DNA of 64,000 nt, from assembly GCA_012839805.1 (NCBI GenBank), contig DUMU01000045.1, positions 1 to 64,000 of the forward strand, read 5' to 3'. Positions within the stretch are counted from its first letter, which is position 1. The number at the start of each line of letters is the position of its first letter. The position numbers were made by a program, and so were the translations under genes. This DNA is from Bacillota bacterium (GTDB lineage Bacteria > Bacillota > Limnochordia > Limnochordales > DUMU01). The notes beneath the pieces are model-generated. The model was given only the letters and a program-made list of their open reading frames with translations. It was not told the DNA's origin and did not search any database. Shown piece after piece: positions 43,914-53,500 of this stretch.

Positions 43914-46900
43914 GTGCGAGTCTTGCGGTTTGGGGTCGAGCGGTTCGGCTTTTTGCGGCAGCTGGTTTCTCCCGAGCTACCGGAGCAGGGGATCGTCGCC
44001 ATTTGGGGGCTGAACGAAGCCGGCAAGAGCAGCCTGCTTCGCTTTTTCCGCCAGATCTTCTTCGGTTTCCAGCGGGACGCTTTGCCTCTCGACGGAAGCC
44101 GGCCGGCCGGATGGGTAGAAGTAAGTTCACCTTCGGGGGCGAGAGTACGGTGGGAACGGGGTGGCGATTCCCGGCGCCGGCGGGAGGAAGCCCGGCTTCT
44201 TTTGATCGAAGGTTCAGGGAGAACCGGCGCCGCCAAGGGCCACGACGGGGCATCGGAAGTCACGCCTGCTGACCTTTTGGGCCGGATTAAGGAGAAGGTC
44301 TACTCTAATGTATTCGCCTTTGGCCTCGACGAGTTGGAAAGGCTGGAAACTCTGAAGGAAATCGAGCTGGGCGCAACCCTGTACACGGCGGCGGGGCTGG
44401 GGGCGCTGGCGCTGAAGCTTCCTGACGTGGAGGAAACCCTGACCGGGGAATTGGAGCGGCTGATCGCTCCCCGGCGAACCAGTGCCCGTATTAACGCTCT
44501 CATCGGAGAGTTGCGACAGGTAGCCGGCTTGCAGAGGGAACTCAGGCAGGAGACGGGCGAATGGCGACGGGGACGGGAGAAGGAAGGGGAGCTGGCCGCG
44601 AGACTGGCTGAATTGCAGGCCGAGGAAGAACGCATCCGGGCGGCCATCGTTCAGGTAGAAAGGCGTATTCAGGCATGGCCCCACTGGCAGGGGCTGCTCC
44701 AGGCTCAGCAGGAAATGGCGGAATGCCCGGATTGGCCGGGTTTTCCGGCCGACGGGGTGGCCAGGCTCGACGCGATGGAGCGGGAGCTTGCCGAATTACA
44801 GGAGGAGTGGGAAAGGAAGGCCAGGACCCGGCAAGAGCTTGAAGAGAAGCTGGCGGCGATTCGGGTAGACGAGGAGATCCTGCGGGCGGCGGAAGGCTGG
44901 GAGCGGTTGCGGCAGGAGCAGGGCCGCTGGCAGGGTCTGCGGGAGGAGAAGGCCCGTCTCCAGCTCGATCTCGCTTCTGCTACCCGGCAAGCGGCAGAGG
45001 AAATGGCGCGGCTCGGCCCGGGGTGGAGCGAAGAGAGAGTCCGAGGGGTAGAGATATCGCTGGAAGTCGAGGAAGAGCTGGAGATCATCCGGAGCGCGAG
45101 CGAGCGGTTGGAGGAGCAGATTCGCGAAGCTAAGCGCCAGCTCCGGCTGTTCGGCACGGAAGGCGAAGATGCTGTTCAAGCTGATCCCGAAGGTCAGGGG
45201 AGTTCCCCCGGGCGGGCGGAGACAGTCGACGCGGCTGCCGGCGTTACGACCGGCGTTGGGGTTGAGAAGGGAGCGGCCGGCGAACCAGGCGAGGAGGACG
45301 CCGAAGGCCGGCTCGAAGCGCGGTACACGTTGCTGCGGCAGGCGAGGCACGCTTGGAAAGCCGCCCGGGCCGCGGCCGGCGAACTGGCTTCGGCCCGGCG
45401 TGACTACGAAGCATGGGAACGGGAGGAGCGTCGTTCCCAGGCGTTGGCGAAGGAGTGGAGCGAGCCGGGAGGGAAGCAGGGCGCGGCCGGCCGGACCGTC
45501 CGGAGCAGTAGCGCCGGCGTGATCGCCAGTACGGTGGTGGCCGGGGCGCTGCTGGCAGTGGCTTTGTTCTTTGCAGGAGTTACGAGCATGGTGGGGGCAA
45601 TCATCCTGGGGAGCGCGCTCTTCCTGGTCCTGTTGACTACCATTCTCTGGACAAGGAAGGCGGGCGCCAGGAAGGAGGAAGAGCTTCGCCGCCACCTGGC
45701 TGCCACCCTCGCCCGGCCGCTCGTTCAGCTCGCAGCCGAAGGTGAACGTCTCCGCGCAGAGGTGCAAAGCGCTTCCGCCTGTTACGGCCAGCTGAGAGCC
45801 GAAGCTCTCCGGCTACTGGAGCAGGCAGGGATCGCCGGGGGACCGGGCGGGGCGCAGGAATCGACGGACGAAGCGATCGAGGACTGGGTCGAGTCTGAGC
45901 TGGAGAAGACCATAGCCGAGCTGCACCGGGTACGGGAGGCGAAACAGCGCCGGGGACAGGCCTACTCGGCGCTGCGGCTGGCGGAGCAGGAGGCGGCGCA
46001 AGTACGCCGGCGATGGCAGGCATTGGCGGAGCGCACTGGCCTGGATGCCTCCCTCTCTCCGGCTACGGCAGGACGCGTCCTGAATCAGGTCAAGGCGGTT
46101 CAGGGGGCGCTACGCAAGCGAGACGATGCCCGGGCCCGCCTGGACCAGGTGGAGGCGGAACTTGAGGGTTTCGTTCGCCGGTTCCAGCAAGCGGTGGTCG
46201 CGTCCCTACCCGCCAACGAGTCCGGGGTGGCCGGGACTGAGGATGCTTGCTGGGAGGAGCTCCCACGCTGGCTCCAACGCCTGGAGTCCGCCCGGCAGGC
46301 GGCTGCCGAACGGGACAGGCTCGGGGCTTTGCTCGACCAGGCCAAGGAGGCCGAGGAAGAAGTCAAGGTACGTCGGGATCGGATGGTCGAGGCGCGAGGA
46401 AAGCTTCTGGCGGCCGGGGGAACGGACGAGCCCGAGGTCTTCAGGCTCCGGGCCGAGACGGTGGAGCGGCACCGGCGCGCCGCCCAGAGGGCCCGCGAAG
46501 AGGCCCTGGCTTTGGGCGCCGCGTTGGGGTTGACCAGCCTGCCAGGGCTATCGAACGCAGGCGAGGAGGAGGTTGGGGCCGGACCGTTGGCGGCGGCTGG
46601 GGAATGGCCGGCATCGGGCATCGATATGGCTGCGATTGCCTCCTACGCCCGGACCGAGTTCGCAGGGGTGGCGCTGGCGGACCTGGTAGCAAGCAAAAGG
46701 GAACTGGAGGAGCGGCTGCAGTCCGTAAAGCAAGAACGGGAAGGGGTTCACGGTGAACTGGTGGCGCTCCAGCAACGCCTCGCGGCTTTGGAGGTTGCCG
46801 CCAACCGGGTCGAGCTGCGCCAGCGGGAGCAGGATCTGCGCGAAGAGCTGAAGCAGGCGGTGGCGGAGGCGAGTATCATTGCCATCGCCCGCGGGCTCCT

Positions 46901-47438
46901 TTCGGAATGCCGGCGCCGGTATGAGGCAGAAAGACAGCCGGCGGTCCTGCGCCGGGCCGGGGCCTACCTGGAGTCCATTACCTGCGGCCGCTACCGGCGG
47001 GTGTTCCTGCCCCTCGAGCAAGGGCCGCATGGGAGAACGGGTGACGTTCCCTTGCAAGTCGAGCGGGACGACGGGCAGCTTCGTCCTCCGGAAACGCTAA
47101 GCCGCGGCACGGCCGAGCAACTTTATCTGGCATTACGCCTGGCGCTGATAGAAGAGTATGTCGAGCGGAATGGGGCGCTGCCGGTCCTATTTGACGACGT
47201 TTTCGTCAACTTCGATCCGGTGCGGCTGAAAGGGGCACTGACCGCCCTTCACCGGCTGGCCCGGGAGGTGCAGGTCTTTCTATTTACCTGTCATCCCCAC
47301 GTGGTTCGGGCAGCCGTTCAGTCTGCTTCCGACCTTACGGTGCTGGTCCTTGAGAACGGCCACACTCTGGTTCCGGCCGCACCACCAGAGATCGAGGAAA
47401 TGGTGGCTCGGGCCTCTCGCGGGGGAGGTTTTGCGTAG
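43914..47438 (+). CDS. Large SMC-like AAA ATPase, YhaN family
   Basis: Rad50/SbcC-like partner of the upstream nuclease. Walker A GLNEAGKSS lies near residue 33. Long coiled coils fill residues ~200-480 and ~600-1010. Between them is a double hydrophobic segment (about residues 535-585) that matches the membrane segment reported in YhaN-type proteins. The ABC-like signature LSRGTAEQLYLALRLAL and Walker B VLFDDVFVNFDP are at the C-terminus. GTG at 43914 starts the conserved VRVLRFGVERFG segment; AAGGAG lies 11 nt upstream. A terminator follows at 47477. Confidence 0.88.
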   Translation: MRVLRFGVERFGFLRQLVSPELPEQGIVAIWGLNEAGKSSLLRFFRQIFFGFQRDALPLDGSRPAGWVEVSSPSGARVRWERGGDSRRRREEARLLLIEGSGRTGAAKGHDGASEVTPADLLGRIKEKVYSNVFAFGLDELERLETLKEIELGATLYTAAGLGALALKLPDVEETLTGELERLIAPRRTSARINALIGELRQVAGLQRELRQETGEWRRGREKEGELAARLAELQAEEERIRAAIVQVERRIQAWPHWQGLLQAQQEMAECPDWPGFPADGVARLDAMERELAELQEEWERKARTRQELEEKLAAIRVDEEILRAAEGWERLRQEQGRWQGLREEKARLQLDLASATRQAAEEMARLGPGWSEERVRGVEISLEVEEELEIIRSASERLEEQIREAKRQLRLFGTEGEDAVQADPEGQGSSPGRAETVDAAAGVTTGVGVEKGAAGEPGEEDAEGRLEARYTLLRQARHAWKAARAAAGELASARRDYEAWEREERRSQALAKEWSEPGGKQGAAGRTVRSSSAGVIASTVVAGALLAVALFFAGVTSMVGAIILGSALFLVLLTTILWTRKAGARKEEELRRHLAATLARPLVQLAAEGERLRAEVQSASACYGQLRAEALRLLEQAGIAGGPGGAQESTDEAIEDWVESELEKTIAELHRVREAKQRRGQAYSALRLAEQEAAQVRRRWQALAERTGLDASLSPATAGRVLNQVKAVQGALRKRDDARARLDQVEAELEGFVRRFQQAVVASLPANESGVAGTEDACWEELPRWLQRLESARQAAAERDRLGALLDQAKEAEEEVKVRRDRMVEARGKLLAAGGTDEPEVFRLRAETVERHRRAAQRAREEALALGAALGLTSLPGLSNAGEEEVGAGPLAAAGEWPASGIDMAAIASYARTEFAGVALADLVASKRELEERLQSVKQEREGVHGELVALQQRLAALEVAANRVELRQREQDLREELKQAVAEASIIAIARGLLSECRRRYEAERQPAVLRRAGAYLESITCGRYRRVFLPLEQGPHGRTGDVPLQVERDDGQLRPPETLSRGTAEQLYLALRLALIEEYVERNGALPVLFDDVFVNFDPVRLKGALTALHRLAREVQVFLFTCHPHVVRAAVQSASDLTVLVLENGHTLVPAAPPEIEEMVARASRGGGFA

Positions 47439-47476
47439 ACGATACCCAGGTTATAGGCTGGTAGGCCGGCTTCGAT

Positions 47477-47499
47477 CCTGCGGCCCGGGCAGGTTTTTT
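47477..47499 (+). terminator. Intrinsic terminator after yhaN-like gene
   Basis: CCTGC / GCAGG stem with a GC-rich loop followed by six T residues (47494-47499), 38 nt after the stop codon. Confidence 0.75.
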
Positions 47500-47566
47500 A
47501 CTCGACGAACTCGTGATACGATCGGTAGACGTGACCGGCAAGTCAAGGAGGGCAGACACGCCAGAC

Positions 47567-49240
47567 ATGCCAAACGGAGTCAACAGGGCAGGCAAAGCAG
47601 ACGTGGCGGAGTGGGACCGGCTCTATGACGAAGCCATAGCGGCGGGGTCGGGGCGCATTCGGAGCCTTCCCGGCGTGGTAGTGGGCTTTCATTCCACCAT
47701 CGACGGGCTAAAGAGGGTGACCGGGGAGGAGTTGCGCCGGTGGCTCGATTCTGAACCGGGGCTGACCGCGGAGGTGGCCAGGCTTCTTGACCCGGAGGCC
47801 GGCCACCGGGAGGCGCCGGTTGTCTCCTTGAAGGAGATCCGTACCCCAGCTGAACTCCTTGCTGCTCTTCTCGATTGCATGGCGCGAGGAAAAGCTCGCC
47901 AGCTGATGATCAGAAACGAGGGCACTTTCGAGTGGGCTCTCAGGAGGATCGGCTACGACCGGCTGCGAATGGGCGGCACTTCGGGCAACATGGCGAACGC
48001 TCTGGCTCCTTTGGGACTGGAGCGGGTCCTGGTATACGCGCATCCCCTCTCCATGCAACTGGCAAACCTATTCGTGGACCGGCCGAACCTTTTCGTCCTC
48101 GACCGGGGCAGGTTGGTTTCCCCTCGCCAGGCCGCCGCCGAGAACGGCAAGACGACCATTCGAGCCCTCCACTGGGTATTGGAGTTCGGCCGTGAAGAAG
48201 GGTTCTTACGTCCGACCTTGTCCGGGGCGGAGGGGTTGGCGCAGTCCCCTCCCGACCAAGAGGTGGAGCCTATGCCTCTTGGGCGGGTACGTTGGGAGAA
48301 AAGCGCGACGCCCCGGGCCAATCGCTTCATCGCCGCGTGGAACCCCGAGAACAACCGGTTGCGGGTCAATCAGGAGTTTGCCGCCGGTCTCCTCGAACTC
48401 GGGGAGCTCTTCAGCCACTTCATAGTCTCGGGTTTCCACCTTCTCTCAGAAACCTACCCGGACGGCACGACCTACGAGGAATGCTTGGCCGGTGTGGCCT
48501 CATTGCTTTGCCAATTGCGGGCACGGCATCCCCATCTCCTGCTTCACTACGAATTCGCTTCCATCGCCAGCCCGGCCATCCGCCGCGGCGTCGTGGAGGA
48601 AATCCTGCCGCGAGTGGATAGCCTGGGGCTCAATGAGGTCGAGCTGGTCGCGATCTTGCACGATCTAGGCGAAGATGAACTGGCGCAGGGACTGGAGGCA
48701 GCGGATGCCGAGGCGGGAAAGGCGGCCGCGGCCGGACAGGTGGCCGCGCCCCCGGTCGAGCTGCTCTTACCAGCTCTGGCCCGGGTAGCGGAGGTTGCGG
48801 GGCTGCGGCGTATCCACCTTCACAACCTCGGCTACTACCTGGCTTTGGTCCGGCCAAAGGCGCAGGAGAGGCCGGGGACGGGCAAGGCTGCCGAGCTCCT
48901 GGAAATCGCCCGGCAGACCCGGGAGGGTCTCCTGTTTGCCGCGGCCCTGGCGGCGGTACGGGCAACGCGCGGTGAAGTAAAAGATCCCGGGGAGGCAACG
49001 GCGGCGCTCGAGGTACCCATATCTCCAGTGGGACTGCATGGCGTCAACCATCTCACCGATCTGGTCGACGCCGGGTTGGTTGAGACTCTGGCCGGCGGCG
49101 ATGTGGGCGAAGGCCTATTCTCATACCACGAGTTTGCCGGGGCGTTCGTTCCGACCCGGGTGGTAGCGGAGCCGCTGTTTACCGTCGGCCTGGGCGACCT
49201 GATCTCAGCCGTCGCCTTTATCACCGGCATGGCGGGATGA
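47567..49240 (+). CDS. ADP-dependent sugar kinase (phosphofructokinase/glucokinase family)
   Basis: Ribokinase-fold kinase of the ADP-dependent glucokinase/phosphofructokinase family known mainly from archaea and some bacteria and animals. Visible blocks are VVGFHSTIDGLKRV, RMGGTSGNMANAL, WNPENNRLRVNQ, LGLNEVELVAIL and the C-terminal TVGLGDLISAVAF, whose Asp is the catalytic base. The phosphate acceptor could be glucose or fructose-6-phosphate; sequence alone does not decide. Two Ala/Glu-rich inserts occur in the second half. The start is uncertain: ATG 47567 has AAGGAGG but 15 nt away, and GTG 47513 is also in frame. It follows a terminator, so it is its own unit. Confidence 0.82.
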   Translation: MPNGVNRAGKADVAEWDRLYDEAIAAGSGRIRSLPGVVVGFHSTIDGLKRVTGEELRRWLDSEPGLTAEVARLLDPEAGHREAPVVSLKEIRTPAELLAALLDCMARGKARQLMIRNEGTFEWALRRIGYDRLRMGGTSGNMANALAPLGLERVLVYAHPLSMQLANLFVDRPNLFVLDRGRLVSPRQAAAENGKTTIRALHWVLEFGREEGFLRPTLSGAEGLAQSPPDQEVEPMPLGRVRWEKSATPRANRFIAAWNPENNRLRVNQEFAAGLLELGELFSHFIVSGFHLLSETYPDGTTYEECLAGVASLLCQLRARHPHLLLHYEFASIASPAIRRGVVEEILPRVDSLGLNEVELVAILHDLGEDELAQGLEAADAEAGKAAAAGQVAAPPVELLLPALARVAEVAGLRRIHLHNLGYYLALVRPKAQERPGTGKAAELLEIARQTREGLLFAAALAAVRATRGEVKDPGEATAALEVPISPVGLHGVNHLTDLVDAGLVETLAGGDVGEGLFSYHEFAGAFVPTRVVAEPLFTVGLGDLISAVAFITGMAG

Positions 49241-49410
49241 GACGCGAGAACTCATCCCTTCCCGGGCCAGGGCGGTCGAGCGATTCCGAAAGACCGGCCG
49301 TTACGGTGAGCGTGACTCGATCCTCAGAACGACCGGCGGTTAAGAGCCCGCCGGGTCTTCCGGCGCACCCTGGTAGGCCTCACGCTGGGTCTCTGCTTGA
49401 CCCGGTCGGT

Positions 49411-51831
49411 TCAACAACGCCTCGGGCAGAAGCAAACCGTCAAGTGGTCGGCTATCGCTGCGTGTTTGCGTGAGACCACGAGCCATTTATCGCCATCTCT
49501 CTCGACGGTATATTCCTCGCTTGGGTCGATCTCGCGTTCAGTTTCCAACGCGATGACGTCTTCGCTTTGTGTTAGGCGGAACTCGATTGCGTTGATGTCG
49601 ACTCTGGCGATTTCAGCGGTAGAATAAGCAATCTTCACGTCTCCAAGCAAAACGTTCACCGGCAGCATAAGGCCATCTCTGGCCTTCAGTATGAGCTTGC
49701 GTCCGCCGAAAAGCACCTGTCCGTTGTCATATATGTGCAACTCTTTGTCAAACCCATCGAGGTTGAGTATGTGCAGAAAGCGCTCGCCATTGTCAGTGGC
49801 GGTGGACGTCATGAATATACCATGATAAGGACAGTCATGGTACAGGCCTGGCTTTGCACCCAGCATTTCCAAAGCGGTCTTGAAAAAGGGGATATCACAT
49901 ATGTAGGCAGTGGCTATCACGATGGCTCTACCCTTGCCGACCCTAGAGTCAAAGCCGCATACTTCACCAGTACCATGGAGGGTTAGGAGAGGTACCCCTC
50001 TGCAGAGTTCGAAGACTTGTGCGAAATGTGTACGAACTTCAGGGCGAGGCGCAGCCCATCCCTCAGCACGCAAGGTTGGATAGAAATCCCTGGATTCGCG
50101 ACGAACTCCCACTGGCTTGACACCTAGAGCATCTGCAAGAATCGTACAGGGTCTGCCTTCCATATCCAAAGTCGGAATCTCTCCGTACAGAAGGATACCA
50201 CCCCCTGCCTCCAGGTAGTTGACGAGCTTCCGTTGCAGATAGCTGTCCATATAGCGTGCCGACCCGAGTGCCAACACGGGAGTCCTCTTCGCATCGATGG
50301 TCTTGTTCTGGACATCTACGGAGCCAAAGCGGTAGCCCGACAGCAGCATGGCGCGTGCCATGACCTCCCAGGCTCCGGTTCGCCTTGCCTCGAGGTTCTT
50401 GACGATCTCTTTCCACCTCGTACTACCGGGATAGCAATACTCGGTCATGTAATAGTCGGGGATGAACGCGAAGGCAACGCTATCATGCTCCTCCTCCATG
50501 ACTGCAAGTTTATCGGAGACCGCCATCATGGTCTTGATAGCATGAGCCATCCGTGGATAGGTGTAGTTCAACTCCCCCTCGGGACTGACCGGGGCCGCGA
50601 AACCGTGCCTCTCGCCGGTAAGGGCAATGCGGTCGTTCCCGTCGTTTGGCTTCGGATCGAGCAGGTAGTTGATTCCACCGGCGAAGAGATAGTAGTTGAG
50701 CATACGGTTGCCTTGGGCGATACACATCCTCGTTTTGAAGTCAGCTGCGGACGGGTCGTAACGGTTGCCGTAAGTACAATTGTAGTCACCGTCGCCACAT
50801 TCGAATTCTACCGACGTTGTAGGCTGATCGGGGCCGTTAACGGCGTCCATGAAGCAGTTGATCAAGTAGAGATCTTGGAAGTTGCCCATCGTCAGATTGC
50901 CGAGGTATATATCAGACCCGGCGATGTATCCCGGCGCTTGCGTGTAGGATTCATAGAGCTGGCTGATGCCTATGGGAAAAGTCAACCCGCGCCCACCGCT
51001 CGTACCGTGAATATTGATCACGAAGGGGACGCCTTTAACGCCAAACTCCTCAGCGTATGAGCGAAGCGTCTCCACATAGCGGGCAAAACGATTCCTCATG
51101 TACTGCCCGAGATCACGCATCAGTTCAACATCATACTCCTCCCGCGGCGAGCGGAGTCCCACCTTGCAGTCTTCTACATCGTCCAAGTCAAAGGGGTAAC
51201 GTTTTTTCAAATCTTCGGGGCTATAGTGCTCCTTTAACCACGCGGTAAAGTCAACCAGGACGTTATCCGTAAGATCCGGACAGTTGCTCACCCACGAGAG
51301 CATCCCGACCTCGTTATCCAGTTGAACAGCAATGATGTTGCCACCCTTCGTGTACAGGCGGGGTGCAATCACGCCCATGACGGCAGCGTACCACTTGCGC
51401 ACTTCCTGGAGGAAGCCTGGGGCGAGATAGTCGATGGTCTTCGTTGGTACCGGTTTACCGTCCCAAGAGACGGGAACAATCTCAGGATGTTTCTTGTACA
51501 CCCAGTAAGGTATTCCCTCGTTTTTCATCTCGGCCATAATGAAAGGCCCTGGCCGCACAAAGAAATAGAGGTCGTTTTGCTTACACAAGTCAATGAAGGC
51601 GCCAAGATCAAGTTCGGGACGGGTTTTGCCCTCTAAGTCGAGTTGGTCCTCGACCGGTTCGTGACAGAGCCAAGGTACATAGGTGGCCACCGCGTTGCCC
51701 CCGGCGGCTTTCAACTTAGCGATGCGGTCCTGCCAGTCCTCGCGCCTGAGCCGATAGTAATGGATCTCACCGGCCATGATGAGTTGGGGTTTTCCATCAA
51801 TGAGGATCTGCCTGCGTTTGACTTCGATCAT
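49411..51831 (-). CDS. Beta-galactosidase (GH35-like)
   Basis: Retaining glycosidase of the GH35 type. The N-terminal TIM barrel starts with the family hallmark GKPQLIMAGEIHYYRL; the acid/base Glu is in AVQLDNEVG (E174), and the nucleophile candidate is in SVEFECGDG (E342 or E344). A second half of beta-sandwich domains completes 806 aa, a normal length. No signal peptide is present, so it should act on imported oligosaccharides. It is the last gene of the ROK regulator, binding protein, GH35 set. Confidence 0.88.
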   Translation of the reverse strand: MIEVKRRQILIDGKPQLIMAGEIHYYRLRREDWQDRIAKLKAAGGNAVATYVPWLCHEPVEDQLDLEGKTRPELDLGAFIDLCKQNDLYFFVRPGPFIMAEMKNEGIPYWVYKKHPEIVPVSWDGKPVPTKTIDYLAPGFLQEVRKWYAAVMGVIAPRLYTKGGNIIAVQLDNEVGMLSWVSNCPDLTDNVLVDFTAWLKEHYSPEDLKKRYPFDLDDVEDCKVGLRSPREEYDVELMRDLGQYMRNRFARYVETLRSYAEEFGVKGVPFVINIHGTSGGRGLTFPIGISQLYESYTQAPGYIAGSDIYLGNLTMGNFQDLYLINCFMDAVNGPDQPTTSVEFECGDGDYNCTYGNRYDPSAADFKTRMCIAQGNRMLNYYLFAGGINYLLDPKPNDGNDRIALTGERHGFAAPVSPEGELNYTYPRMAHAIKTMMAVSDKLAVMEEEHDSVAFAFIPDYYMTEYCYPGSTRWKEIVKNLEARRTGAWEVMARAMLLSGYRFGSVDVQNKTIDAKRTPVLALGSARYMDSYLQRKLVNYLEAGGGILLYGEIPTLDMEGRPCTILADALGVKPVGVRRESRDFYPTLRAEGWAAPRPEVRTHFAQVFELCRGVPLLTLHGTGEVCGFDSRVGKGRAIVIATAYICDIPFFKTALEMLGAKPGLYHDCPYHGIFMTSTATDNGERFLHILNLDGFDKELHIYDNGQVLFGGRKLILKARDGLMLPVNVLLGDVKIAYSTAEIARVDINAIEFRLTQSEDVIALETEREIDPSEEYTVERDGDKWLVVSRKHAAIADHLTVCFCPRRC

Positions 51832-51895
51832 CTGATCTCCCCCGGATCGCCATCTGTAAGAGCGCTCGGTCGGAGTTCGTGCCTCCTTTGATGTT

Positions 51896-51950
51896 GCGGG
51901 GATGACGCTTCGCGCCCCTCGTTACAGTTTGGCTGAGTCGTCATCCCCGC
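51896..51950 (-). terminator. Intercistronic hairpin between the binding protein and GH35 genes
   Basis: Perfect 11-bp stem GCGGGGATGAC / GTCATCCCCGC around a 33-nt loop in the 160-nt gap. As in other binding-protein operons, it may protect the upstream mRNA and reduce read-through. Confidence 0.5.
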
Positions 51951-51992
51951 CTGACATGGGAAGATTACACCAGTGCTACTCTGTTACAGCCA

Positions 51993-53285
51993 CTATGACC
52001 GGGATTCTCGCAGCACCTGGTTCACCTTATCCACCTGAGTTGCTACTGCCTGCGCCAGGCTCGCTTTTCCTTCGGTCACCGACACGACTATCTGCTGTAT
52101 TGAACTGAGCACTTCCCCGAGTTTGGCGATGGAAGGTAAGGGCACTGTGTCGATGGCCGCGGCCAGGAAGGTTGCCCACCGGACATCATCTTTCCAAGGC
52201 GCGAAACCCTTGACCACCGAGAAACGTGCGGGTAGGTGCCCGTTGAGACGCGAGATCTCAGCCATGTTCTCTGCCTTGGTGACAAATTCGACGAACCGCC
52301 AGGCTGCGTCTGGATGCCTGGAAGTACTGGAAATACCCCATTTGTTGACGTATAGCCAGCCAGACCGGTTGACTTTCTTGGGTGGCAGTGCTGCACCCAA
52401 AGAGCGTTGGTCGGTAAGAAGAGCAAGTGTGGAAGGAGACAAGACCCATGCACCGGCGTACTCCATGGCCGATGCACCGGTTATCACCGAATTGGCACCT
52501 TTCCATGGTGAACCTGCCGGACTGCCGATCTGGTAACGCTGAGATAGGTCGATGACGAATTGGATTGCTTCGACGGCCGGACGAGAGTCGAAGGCTGCCT
52601 TCATTCCGTCCGGTGTGACGAGACGTCCCCCGTTTTGGAAGATGAAGATTCCAACGAAGTCACCGGCCGGATACAGATTCAGGGCATCCCGTTTGAACTC
52701 CCCATTGCTATCCCGAATGACTAGCTTCTTTCCGTACTGGACCAACTCATCCCAGGTGGCAGGCGGGTGATTGGGGTCGAGCCCTACGACCTCGAAAAAG
52801 TCTTTGCGGTATAGCAGGGTTCGCTGGTCCAACCGATAAGGTATGGCGTACAGCTTGCCGTTGACCGTAACATCGCGCAAAGCGGCGGCAGGATAGTCAT
52901 CGCGGTCCTCCCACCCAGCTGCCCATTGGTCGAGGGGCTGAACCATGTTCGCTTGCACGTAGCTGCTGAGGAGTTCTCCCCCTATGGTAAAGACATCCGG
53001 TGCCTTGCCGGAAGCAAAGAGCACGGCGAGTTTATCGACGTACCCTTCCCAGGAAGTGACTTGCATATCGAGTTTGATGCCCGTGGCCTGCTCAAAAGCA
53101 GGCTTTAGCACCTTCTGGTACCATTCGATCGCCTGCGGATTTTCTGCTTCAGGAGTCAACACCGTAATCGCCGTTTCTGCCCACACTCCGGAAGACCAAG
53201 AGCCGATGACAAGCAGCCCCGTGACCATTCCCACTAGCAACCCTTTGAGTGCAAGTCGAACCGATCGCAACCTTGGCAGCGACAT
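51993..53285 (-). CDS. Extracellular solute-binding protein, sugar ABC type (family 1)
   Basis: Carbohydrate-binding protein for import. The signal peptide runs to about residue 36 (ALKGLLVGMVTGLLVIGSWSSGVWA). Mature motifs are LDMQVTSWEGYVDKLAVLFASGKAPDVF and AIPYRLDQRTLLYRKDFF. ATG at 53285 has GAGGAGGGG 5 nt upstream, so the long frame from 53483 is not used. It lies between the ROK regulator and the GH35 enzyme, suggesting uptake of a galactoside-like sugar; permeases are missing here as well. Confidence 0.88.
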   Translation of the reverse strand: MSLPRLRSVRLALKGLLVGMVTGLLVIGSWSSGVWAETAITVLTPEAENPQAIEWYQKVLKPAFEQATGIKLDMQVTSWEGYVDKLAVLFASGKAPDVFTIGGELLSSYVQANMVQPLDQWAAGWEDRDDYPAAALRDVTVNGKLYAIPYRLDQRTLLYRKDFFEVVGLDPNHPPATWDELVQYGKKLVIRDSNGEFKRDALNLYPAGDFVGIFIFQNGGRLVTPDGMKAAFDSRPAVEAIQFVIDLSQRYQIGSPAGSPWKGANSVITGASAMEYAGAWVLSPSTLALLTDQRSLGAALPPKKVNRSGWLYVNKWGISSTSRHPDAAWRFVEFVTKAENMAEISRLNGHLPARFSVVKGFAPWKDDVRWATFLAAAIDTVPLPSIAKLGEVLSSIQQIVVSVTEGKASLAQAVATQVDKVNQVLRESRS

Positions 53286-53500
53286 TCTATCCCCTCCTCG
53301 GTTCTTGAGTATGGTCGGGAACACGTGTGCACAAAAGCGTGCGGCTAGGCTTTTATTTCTCACCTCCTTCTGCCTATCACATCTCGTCAGTGTCTTGCCC
53401 CGTCCGGGGCGTAGACCCTGACACCGGACCGGGTTGCAAAAGCCCGAAGAGGTCTCTCCACCCAACCCTGCCAGCTTGGACAACGGTAGTCACGGCGAGT

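Noticed and set aside
53360-53369. Very strong ribosome-binding sequence AAGGAGGTGA on the minus strand
   Set aside because: No start codon at a proper distance opens a real frame; the binding protein start at 53285 has its own site.
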